DNA of 64,000 nt, taken from positions 1,185,501 to 1,249,500 of the forward strand of contig NC_134747.1 in the NCBI RefSeq assembly GCF_050436995.1, in the 5' to 3' direction. The number at the start of each line of letters is the position of its first letter. Within the stretch, counting starts at the first letter, position 1. This document shows, in pieces, positions 56,701 through 64,000 of this stretch. The DNA comes from Anticarsia gemmatalis. Lineage: Eukaryota > Arthropoda > Insecta > Lepidoptera > Erebidae. Below the pieces are notes generated by a model. That model searched no databases. It worked only from the letters and a program-made list of their open reading frames with translations, and had not been told where the DNA came from. A program made the translations under genes and the position numbers.

Positions 56701-59700
56701 CATGCCAATGCCATTTAAACTTTATTCGGCATCATATTCTCAAAAGTTGGGACCTAAGAGATAGTGGTAAAAACTTCCACGAGAATCATTAATCATGCGT
56801 CAGCTGGTTACAAAAAAAATAAGCTTAACAACTTAACTGTTACAGAAATATGTGTCGTAACTAAAATTCGTGGTGAAAATATATATAGCCTTCTTCATCA
56901 GGCAATCGAAGCAATTATAACTCCACTTACTCGTTAACATGCCAAAGAACAAGACTTCCATGAGATCCTTATTGCTGGGCTTGAACTTGGCATAACCTGT
57001 CGTCGTGGTCTCGTACACCACCCAGAAGTGGGTGGCCAAGTGAAGGTTCCATGGAGATTCTGTCATGTTGAAGCGGACTGTAGGAAAATATCACTATTTT
57101 AAACTAAGATCCTATTTCTTCAATCTGACTGGCAAGCATATTTGTATACCATATAGCCCATTACGCGTCTCCCGTAGACGTCTAGAAACCTACATTTCTG
57201 GCTGACTTCATTCATACTTCTAGGAATATGCACTAGGAACACTTTCTCCAGGGCCTTTATCTAAATCAATTCTCTCAAATATTTAAAGTGTTTAATATTA
57301 AGTCGGGGAAAAGTCTTTCCGCATTATAGTATGTATACACAAAAAAGCTCGATATTTGGGTACCTCACGAGCTCACTGAAAGAAACCTAATGAACAGTGA
57401 GAACATTTGTGATTCTTGAAGCCAAAGAGATTTTATTCCTTCTGACCTTCTGCCACTAGCATCTTGTATGTTGTGTTTCATGTTACTTTTAATTACGCAA
57501 TCGAACCCATTTAGCATTTACCCAAATAAGTTTAAAACAAGGCATTCTTACATGTAGAACTAAAGATATCAATCCAGGAGCCTCCCTTGTCGGTGAACGG
57601 TTCGAGCAACCAATCAATGTTTCCGTCAGGCTTCTGTATGTAGAATATCTTCACTGAGTTGAAGATCATGAAGCATGTCAGCACGTTGAACATCGTCAAG
57701 AAGATTGGAATCGCGTAGATACTGAAACAATTAGTTTATTCGTTTCTTGAAGATTACATGAATAGATGGAATGAAAAAAGGTAGAAATGTTATTAATGTT
57801 ACAAATTTGTAAGGTTTGTACCAAGTGACGTTGTTCGGTCTCTGACTACCTATGGGAAAAAGCGTGATTTTATGTATTGAGACTTTACAAGAACCTTCCA
57901 AAAAATGATAGCGCTTCACAAAATTTTGTAAGCACAGACAGAAAATAATGAGGTAATAGATGTGTGTGTAGACCAATTTCAGCTGTTGAAAATTGGCTTA
58001 TTACTAGTTTCAGAAGTACGACTAAATCCTCTTACACCATGTGCACGTCTCTTCTCTCGATGTGTGTCTGTAGTATCTGCATGATGCTGGGGAACCGGTA
58101 CAACTGAAGAACTCTGTTCATCATCAGGAACTGCCTTACTGGAGTCACGCGTAATCTGTTCTCTGGTGACAATGAGAAGACAAGAAAAATTGTTGTTATA
58201 CGTTCACTATAACGTAATATTACTGGAGTGGATCCACTTCGACTTGATGCATTACTGACTATTCAAGTTAAGATTTTAAATGACAGCAGTTTAAACGACG
58301 GACCGGCAGGCCGTCGATCCATGTAAAAAACTAGTTTCTGCTGCGTTTGCTAAGACTAGTAGCCTATTTCAACATAGTTGGAAGAATGGCTAGGCTGATA
58401 AGTAAGGTCACCGATGTTGCATCCAAAATTGAATGAAAAACCGTAGTCTATTACTCAAGCCCAGAACTAGCTATAATATCATCTATACTTATACTTATAA
58501 TATTATAAAGCTGAAGAGTTTGTTTGTTTGTTTGTTTGTTTGAACGCGCTAATCTCAGGAACTACTGGTCCGATTTGAAAAATATTTCAGTGTTAGATAG
58601 CCCATTTATCAAGGAAGGCTATAGGCTATATAACATCACGTCATTAGGAGCGGAGTAGCAACGAAAAATGTTACAAAAATGGGGAAAATTTTAACCCATT
58701 CTCTTAGGTGACGCAAGCGAAGTTGCGCGGGTCAGCTAGTAATCTATAATTTCCTTACCAAATGTTTCTTTCGGCTCTGACTCCAAGTGTTCCAGTGGTA
58801 GACAACCAATCAGATCCACGATGAAAGGACCTTTCAAGTAGTTGGCGGCTGTGCTGGACGGGTGGTAGATCAGGATACCGTCCTCGTTGAAGTATCCTAC
58901 TAGCATGCGTTGGAAACTGGAGAAGAGGAATGTATACGAGTAAACAAATAAATATAATTTATCGTCTTACATATGGTTATTTGATTCCGAGAAGCAGAAC
59001 TTGTACTATGGGAACTAAATAACTGATAAACATACTTATACCTTTAAATACATATACGTTGAAATATTGAAATAAAAGTTTACAACCAGGCTCAAAACGA
59101 ATACTCGTGCTGATCACACAAAAAATTGTCCCGGGTGGGATACGAACTTCACAAAAATTACGCGTATTCTGGGGTAAATACAAAGAATGTCATCATCATT
59201 CTTGGCCTGGCCAGGCCTGTATTCATTTTTTTTAGATGATAATAGATAGGTATAGGATGTAATTAAACTAAAAATATATATTAATAATGAAGAGAACTCA
59301 CATATCGAAGAAAGCAGACAGATCGAGGAACAACGCGAGCCAGAACAGTCCTGGCCACTGCAGCACCAAGTACGTGTAGTTGGGGAAGATCATGGCAGAC
59401 GCCAGCGCACACGACACGCGGAACCATTCGTAGCGGATCAGGTATTTACCGTCAGGTCGGATTGTGAAGCGAGGGAACACGTAACTGTGAAGAATACACT
59501 TGTATATGCGAATAAATTCTTTAACCTTTGGTATTGTCAGATTTATTCGAAGTTAGCTTGGTTACAAGATTATCCGCAGCCTTTTATTTAACTGAAACTT
59601 ACTTAACTTACACTTACTTAACTTAATCTTTATTCGAAGTTGTTAGACTGATGATCAGAAAATAAGTCTAGTTTTGAACTGAAGTTTTGGACATTATTTT

Positions 59701-62700
59701 TTTTAATAAGGTCTTAAATGTCAGTTATTTTCCGCTGTAAGTTTGGAATTCTAGCCTCTTCTACGACATACGTAACACTTTAAGTATAAGCCTCACTTTA
59801 ATTGACCATGATTCAAAATTCTTTTATATCGTAAATTTATTGACGCCAACCTCTTTTTTTAAAATGTAGTCCTCGTTGTCGTTTTCAATAAATCATTCAA
59901 CCACTTTATTTTTTTCCGATTCCTTTCAGATCTTTTACAAAAATCTAAAGATTTTTTAAGTATAAAATGAACATCAATAACTACTTTACCGTAATACAGA
60001 GAGAAAGCCGAGTCTACTGAATGGGTTCAGGAAAGCGAAGTCAGGTTCATGTTTCCTCGGCAGCTTGAAGTGTTCCATGTTCGGCGTGGGAGGTAATGGA
60101 ACATACTTCAGAAATCCCGGGAGAGGCTTTTGCACGCGACTGAAAACCTGGAATGAAGATGTTATAGATAACAATAATATAATGTAACCTTTCTAAGTTG
60201 CAATGATTGAGTAAGATACATACATACGTAAAATTACGCCCTTTTCCCATAGGGGCTGGCAGAGACTAGAGAACACCTTTTGAATTGGATATTTTTTTGT
60301 TTATTATGTTTGAAACTGTCAGGACAAGGTTTGTATGGGATCAATGGGATCAAAATTCCCGTTGGAATGGAATCAACAGGATAAAATTGTACTATACCTA
60401 GACGAAGTCGGGCCAGACCCCGTATCGAAGAAGTAAATGAGGAATTTATTTTACCGGCTGACTCTTCGTGAAGTCAATAGCTTCCTTGATCTGAGGGTTG
60501 TCGAATATCGGCTTCAGATGTCGTCTTGAGATGCAGAATATATGCACGTGGGTGACAGCACGGATCGTGTAGAACGCTGGTATGCCTGAGGGTAGAACAC
60601 AAGTCGTGATGACTGCCTGTGGATTTTCTTTGTTGAAAGAGTTTTTTTGCTGAAGAAAGTTTTGTGGAGGAGTCCGCATTTCATCAAATGTTAGTCCGTG
60701 ATCAGTCCATTTGACGGCCATGGTCGGCTATACTTGACTTAGTATAGCCGACCGCGGCGGTCAAAGGGTTAACAAAGTGCTATATACTTTACTTAAGTTA
60801 GTTTAATAGTGTTTAAACGATTAATATAATAATTGGTACTAACGAAGACAACACACTATCGCTCCAAAATGTGACTTCGCTGTCAACTCCCCCACTGTCT
60901 TTTTAGTTATAGGATTGATTATCTAAAAAAAATTAAACAGTATTCAAAACAAATTGATATAGTTAACAGAATTTAACATTGTCAAATAAAATAAAAGTTA
61001 TAAACAAACATTAAAGGCATCATTGTTGGCAAACCACAGAGCTAGGAAATACGATTTTTGGCACGAAAAAACCGAAAAGGCATAACCTTTGTAATATGCA
61101 GGTAGTAATACTCAACTATGTTAACAAACTGGTACTAACCTCACAAATGCCTTTGACAACGACGTACATTTCGTTAACGAGATCTCCTGTGTTTAATAAG
61201 ATCTCGTTGGGAGACGTATAGAACAAGTGAGCACCTGACGCAATTTTTTTGAGCTCTTCCTTGTTCAACATCTGTTTTAAATTGATTATTTTATGGAAAT
61301 TAAAGATTTTAAATTCCCGCACCTTTTACACATAATATTATAATGCACCGGGACTTAAACGCCATTGAAATTTATAGGGCTGCACCTAAGCCAGTGACCA
61401 CGGTTGATGCAATTCGATCGCAATGGCGGGTGAGCAAGTAATGTATCATATCCTTCAATTTATCTATGGCGTTTAAGATCCGTTGCATTATTATACTATT
61501 ATTATCAAGTAAGTGATATAACTAATTATAGTGAGCAGTAGAAATGACCATCTTTCTATCTATCTATCGTATGGTTAGTGGTCAACCTAGTGTCAAAGTT
61601 GTTCAAGCCGCCTGAAAGGCCTTTGACAAGGCTTAACGACTGTTATCTTAATTGACAACTACCGGGACCGACTTTTTACGTTTCCTCTGAAGCACGGAGA
61701 CGCTCAGTTCAAATACCACTATGCGATCACACATCTAAAGAACGGCCGCGACAACGGTTGCTTAACCCACAGATCGTTTACGACCGGTGAGCACAACTCG
61801 CTATAATGAACCTTCTAGCTTCTATCTATCCACTTTCAAGACAGGATCTTCGACACTCAAAGGCCTTTCTAGCGGCCTGCACAACTTTGACACTTCGGCC
61901 ATTAACCATACGATAGAATAGTAATAAAAGATTTCATACATACCTTCATAAGAGGCAAACAGAGCAAGTACTTCAAACGATTCCTGCCGACGATGTCTTG
62001 GTACACGTGGTGAGGCAGGTCGTAGAATATTGAGTTGTCTTTCTTGTGATGTGTCATTCTATAAGCCTGGATAGAAGCAGTCATGATGAAATCTAGTTTT
62101 TCATTTAAACTTAAGATATATCTTATTTACTTAACCTAGTAAAATATTGCTTAAGGTTTTCTAAAAAAATAATGGTTCAAAAATAATAATAACTCCAAAA
62201 TCTACCTTTATTTTCTAAAGATTATCGTATCAGCATCCTTTCAATTTTGCAAAGACACTTTATAGAGGCAAGTTTAAATAAGAACATATTATAATATCTA
62301 TACTAATAGTATAAAGCTGAAGAGTTTGTTTGAACGCGCTAATCTCAGGAACTACTGGTCCAATTTGAAAACATATTTCAGTGTTAGATAGTACATTTAT
62401 CGAGGAAGGCTATAGGCCATATAACATCACACTACGGACATTAGGAGCAGAGTAACAACTAAAAATGCTACAAAAATGGGTAAAATTATGACCCATTCTC
62501 TTTTATGTGACGCAAGCGAAGTTGCGCGGGTAAGTTAGTATTAAAAGTATAATTTCACCTTATCGGTATACCAGCAAAGTTGTAGGTATGTGATGAACCG
62601 TCTTCTCAACTGAGGATCCATGTCATTTCTTATGAGGAAGTGCCTCACAGTGGCTATGCGAGCATCATAGGCTTCTCTAGAAATAAAAACGAAAAGCCAT

Positions 62701-63701
62701 TTACTGAAAAATAGATACAGGCATATAAATATTCGAATTTAATTCAATCAATAAAAGATTTTGAAGGAAATTTTGATCATACATAAGTCAGGTCGTGGCT
62801 TAATTACCAATACCCGCGCGGATCGATCTCTGAGGTTAAGCTATACTTGTCGAGATTGTTCTCTGGATGGGTGACCATCTTATACATATCGATTTACTCC
62901 GTATTTCAAACAATAACGTCCGTATGTCATATGTCATGGCATATTATATTGTTACACCTATCTATCTAGTATCTACTGATTCGTACCTCATAGCCGTGGT
63001 GACCATGATGGTGGCGGAGTAGACTGCCTCCATGAAGGTCCTCAGCACGATGCAAATCTCCAGGATGATCAAGGTGTAGATCACGTTGCTCATGTTCACT
63101 TTAGCCCACGTCTCCATGTGAGCTGGTCAAGAGAAATAAATAAATGAATTTAACCCATTAATGTCCCACTGCTGGGCAAGGGTCTCCTCTAGTAATGAGA
63201 GAGGGGTTAGGCCTTGAGTCCACCACGCTGGCTAAGTGGTTGGGGGGGGGGCTAGTCAAATGTTAAATTAACGAAGCTATTGTGAACAGCCTGTTGTGCT
63301 CACCGGTCGGTAAACGATGTGGGTTAAGCAACCGTTGGTGCGGTCATTCCATAGATGGGTGACCGCATAGTGGCATTTGAGCTGAACGTTTCCGTGCTTC
63401 CGTGTCAGTCCCGGTTCTTGTCAATTAAGATAACAGTGATTATTTCGTGAAACCACGTCAAAGGCCTTAGGGCGGCTTGAACAATTTTGACACTAGGTTG
63501 ATCACTAACCATACGATAAGAAGAAGATGTATGATAACATGCACATATTATCAGAAAACTTTCGACTTACTAGTGAACATTATCATAGATATAGCCCAGT
63601 ACAGTCCAAAGGTAATCCTGGCGTCGACCGTCTCTTCATCTAGGTCCTTCTTCTCCCAAAATGGACTGTGTGTGAAGTTCGTTACTACGCAGAAACCCAA
63701 C
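41774..63701 (-). CDS. multi-repeat CNG/HCN-like channel, single polypeptide (5' end beyond the right edge)
   Basis: 27 exons, one frame: 63701-63571, 63122-62987, 62676-62559, 62066-61944, 61271-61140, 60922-60844, 60585-60455, 60147-59990, 59484-59302, 58916-58759, 58162-58036, 57721-57552, 57077-56931, 56612-56471, 56160-56025, 55643-55444, 54462-54294, 52600-52412, 52032-51896, 51446-51320, 50878-50698, 50373-50264, 47845-47714, 45518-45345, 45132-45054, 44786-44644, 44380-41774. All phases match; 2,105 residues to the stop. Three units of pore, C-linker and cNBD-like fold follow one another (residues 1-283, about 337-810, about 850-1290), then an 800-residue hydrophilic tail. The exon 52600-52412 holds both the end of one cNBD and S1 of the next unit, so the units cannot be separate genes. 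Architecture resembles the four-repeat tetraKCNG of sea-urchin sperm; orthology is not shown. Ion selectivity and ligand are unknown. Confidence 0.88.
42494..42872 (-). repeat. in-frame hexapeptide tandem repeat in the channel tail
   Basis: About 21 units of 18 bp encoding D-S/T-L-P-Q/R/E-A (for example DSLPQA, DTLPRA, DTLPEA) around residues 1742-1867 of the window protein. Units diverge at codon level but keep D1, L3, P4 and A6. The repeat also opens a meaningless frame on the plus strand (42615-42860). Confidence 0.88.
46506..46645 (+). repeat. degenerate interspersed repeat (CTAATATTATAACGAAAG)
   Basis: GTGCTAATATTATAACGAAA, CAACTCTGTCTATACATCAC, TCCAGCTAAACGGCTAAACA, TATACACGGAGATAGATCAC: a sequence recurrent in lepidopteran genomes, distantly Helitron-like at its 5' end. 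Only one copy here; lies in the 45519-47713 channel intron. Confidence 0.4.
46835..46985 (-). mobile_element. 5S-rRNA-derived SINE, minus strand
   Basis: Complement of the 37140 copy: GCCGGGACCCACAATTTAAC, GAACTCGATATGTATAAGAT, GGTCACCCATCCACAGAACA, CTTAACCTCAG. Lacks the 3' CAGTCGCTCC block. Confidence 0.7.
48100..48265 (+). mobile_element. RTE-type LINE 3' end, 5'-truncated
   Basis: An open stretch reads NRRPCMSRCMDPDEAKEVCK, DRTKWRSLASAYLYVKE and stop, the kind of C-terminus (DR-KWR near the end) seen in non-LTR reverse transcriptases, followed by GTGATTTATGTAAT. Shorter copies of the same end occur at 27285, 28765, 57800, 60225 and 63840. Confidence 0.6.
51549..51660 (-). repeat. SINE fragment with internal hairpin
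   Basis: AAACATACAAACAACGGACA, CACCCGAAACAATTATATTT, then GTGGATTGCACAAATAATTG, TTTCGGG. Arms CCCGAAACAATTAT and ATAATTGTTTCGGG pair around about 17 nt. It matches the complement of a moth tRNA-SINE body. In the channel intron. Confidence 0.45.
53886..54140 (+). mobile_element. Helitron-like non-autonomous element, copy 4
   Basis: 5' tip eroded (GGCTATAAAGCTGAGGGG), then (TTTG)n, full body, hairpin and GGGTCAGCTAG at 54130-54140. Confidence 0.78.
54741..54978 (+). mobile_element. Helitron-like non-autonomous element, copy 5
   Basis: TCTATACTAATATTATAAAG to GGGTCAGCTAG|T. The (TTTG) run is short and about 20 bp is missing after GAAAAATTC. A small ATAGTATAG duplication interrupts the 3' third. 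Confidence 0.82.
55086..55334 (+). mobile_element. Helitron-like non-autonomous element, copy 6
   Basis: A|TCTATACTAATATTATAAAG to GGTTCAGCTAG|T, only 107 bp after copy 5 and in the same orientation, in the intron between exons 55444 and 54462. Confidence 0.82.
57800..57885 (+). repeat. RTE-type retroposon tail
   Basis: AATTTGTAAGGTTTGTACCA, AGTGACGTTGTTCGGTCTCT, CCTATGGGAAAAAGCGTGAT, TTTATGTAT. Confidence 0.6.
58295..58400 (+). repeat. 5S-SINE 3' part
   Basis: GGACCGGCAGGCCGTCGATC, CATGTAAAAAACTAGTTTCT, CAACATAGTTGGAAGAATGG, CTAGGCTGATA: the 3' block of the 37140 copy, diverged. Confidence 0.5.
58482..58739 (+). mobile_element. Helitron-like non-autonomous element, copy 7
   Basis: A|TCTATACTTATAC, AAGCTGAAGAG(TTTG)n, body, CTTAGGTGACGCAAGCGAAG, TTGCGCGGGTCAGCTAG|T. 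It shares the TTAGGAGCGGAGTAGCAACG variant with copy 1, against AATAGGAGCAGAGTACCA in copies 3, 5 and 6, so two subfamilies are present. Confidence 0.82.
59095..59180 (-). repeat. tRNA-derived SINE fragment
   Basis: ACGAATACTCGTGCTGATCA, CACAAAAAATTGTCCCGGGT, GGGATACGAACTTC: complement of the B-box and first body part of the SINE in the shugoshin intron. Confidence 0.55.
60225..60275 (-). repeat. RTE-type retroposon tail, minus strand
   Basis: CATACATACGTAAAATTACG, CCCTTTTCCCATAGGGGCTG, GCAGAGA. Confidence 0.6.
61560..61800 (-). mobile_element. 5S-like SINE, second subfamily
   Basis: Complement of 63290-63525: GGTCAACCTAGTGTCAAAGT, TGTTCAAGCCGCCTGAAAGG, GGGACCGACTTTTTACGTTT, CGCGACAACGGTTGCTTAAC, CCACAGATCGTTTACGACCG. 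Part of the same 3' block recurs just beyond, at 61855-61920. Confidence 0.6.
62297..62538 (+). mobile_element. Helitron-like non-autonomous element, copy 8
   Basis: TCTATACTAATAGTATAAAG, one TTTG unit only, body, hairpin, and a mutated end GGGTAAGTTAG. The most diverged plus-strand copy. Confidence 0.75.
62813..62925 (+). mobile_element. 5S-rRNA-derived SINE, 5' part
   Basis: CGCGCGGATCGATCTCTGAG, GTTAAGCTATACTTGTCGAG, ATTGTTCTCTGGATGGGTGA, CCATCTTATACATATCGATT. 5S A- and C-box regions are intact; it breaks off after CCGTATTTC. Confidence 0.72.
63150..63235 (-). repeat. retroposon fragment (GGAGGAGACCC family)
   Basis: Complement reads GGACTCAAGGCCTAACCCCT, GAGGAGACCCTTGCCCAGCA, GTGGGACATTAATGGGTTAA; same family as 1378-1442. 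Confidence 0.55.
63290..63525 (+). mobile_element. 5S-like SINE, second subfamily
   Basis: CTCACCGGTCGGTAAACGAT, GTGGGTTAAGCAACCGTTGG, TGCGGTCATTCCATAGATGG, GTGACCG is aligned with 5S rRNA over its internal promoter (GGTTAAGCAAC ... GATGGGTGACCG), closer to 5S than the 37140 family. The 3' block GGGCGGCTTGAACAATTTTG, ACACTAGGTTGATCACTAAC is shared with 61560 and 3634. Confidence 0.65.
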
Positions 63702-63839
63702 CTGTGGGTTATCAATTTTAGATGAGGAAAATGTTCCAGGAGATTTACTGTATTTACTAGATGTTGTTTGTATTGTAAGTAGACAGCGAAAATTACGCTT
63801 TTTTTATTATATTAGTTGAATAAAAACTAATGAATGAAT

Positions 63840-63935
63840 AAATGTGAAATTTGTGAGGATCGTAACAAGTAGCGTTCTTTGGTCTTTACCTACCCCTATG
63901 GTAAATGGCGTGATATTATGATGTATGTATGTGAA
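63840..63935 (+). repeat. RTE-type retroposon tail
   Basis: GTGAAATTTGTGAGGATCGT, AACAAGTAGCGTTCTTTGGT, TACCTACCCCTATGGTAAAT, GGCGTGATATTATGATGTAT, GTATGT. Confidence 0.6.
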
Positions 63936-64000
63936 AAAATATATTTATTCATTCATTTGAAAACAAATAGATTATCTTCAGTAGAAAATCATGAGACATT

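Larger units (their letters stand above)
54294..60147 (-). other. channel unit 2: S1-S6, pore with TTTGYA, cNBD
   Basis: About residues 284-813. Linker, then S1/S2 in the 59484-59302 exon (CALASAMIFPNYTYLVL, LFWLALFLDLSAFFD), S3 near FIVDLIGCLPLEHL, S4-like RVTPVRQFLMMNRVLQLYRF with few basic residues, S5 IYAIPIFLTMFNVLTCFMIF, pore HFWVVYETTTTGYAKF (565-580), S6 LMEVLFFGMLTSAMVITYFS, C-linker REDLDPELQRELRRYYEYNW, and cNBD ending SLFGNLSGTYAQRIPMNIVA. FGN replaces FGE. Confidence 0.82.
60455..63701 (-). other. channel unit 1 (partial): pore, S6, C-linker, cNBD
   Basis: Residues 1-283. Pore region ITFGLYWAISMIMFTTHMET (30-49) has a pore helix but no GYG-type filter. S6 is VIYTLIILEICIVLRTFME. 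The C-linker has RNDMDPQLRRRFITYLQLCW. The cNBD runs from MLNKEELKKIASGAHLFYTS through GDLVNEMYVVVKGICEIINP to HFGAIVCCLRIPAFYTIRAV. The canonical FGE and R-T/S-A cassette residues are replaced by FGA and FYT. S1-S5 lie beyond the right edge. Confidence 0.8.

Overview
The window looks like nuclear DNA of a moth or butterfly. It is AT-rich, its genes have short exons with GT-AG introns, and it is crowded with repeats that look lepidopteran: about 250 bp Helitron-like elements beginning TCTATACTAA and ending CAGCTAG|T, tRNA- and 5S-rRNA-like SINEs, and short RTE-type retroposon tails ending in ATGT repeats. Species is not determinable by eye. All gene models below were built by hand from reading frames and splice sites; no database search was run.

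Left third (1-23 kb) is gene-dense. A Na+/K+-ATPase beta subunit (nervana type) runs leftwards off the window edge and is head-to-head with EMC5/MMGT1. A decayed THAP-domain DNA transposon follows. GAR1 (snoRNP) is head-to-head with a 12-exon shugoshin-like gene. Converging on it is PPP1R11 (protein phosphatase 1 inhibitor-3). Its first intron contains, on the same strand, a complete mitochondrial class III CoA-transferase gene (SUGCT).

Middle (23-41.5 kb) is gene-poor with one striking locus: three consecutive 30-32 residue single-helix micropeptides of the sarcolamban/sarcolipin type (SERCA regulators). Each is in its own exon followed at once by a splice donor, with one plausible shared 3' untranslated exon at 38.5 kb. 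A nested foldback transposon lies in the intervening intron.

Right third (41.7-64 kb) is a single leftward gene with at least 27 exons whose reading frame is continuous across every junction. It encodes at least 2,105 residues holding three consecutive CNG/HCN-like channel units (the first partial, its start beyond the right edge), each with pore, C-linker and cyclic-nucleotide-binding-like fold. An approximately 800-residue disordered tail carries about 21 copies of a DSLPQA-type hexapeptide. The three pore signatures differ (TTHME, TTTGYA, NGVGD), and the nucleotide-binding cassettes lack the usual Glu and Arg. This single-chain multi-repeat channel and the three-member sarcolamban locus are the best candidates for undescribed biology. 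The channel's introns hold five of the eight Helitron-like copies.

No functional link between the genes is implied by position, except the shared 3' exon of the micropeptides and the nesting of SUGCT in PPP1R11.
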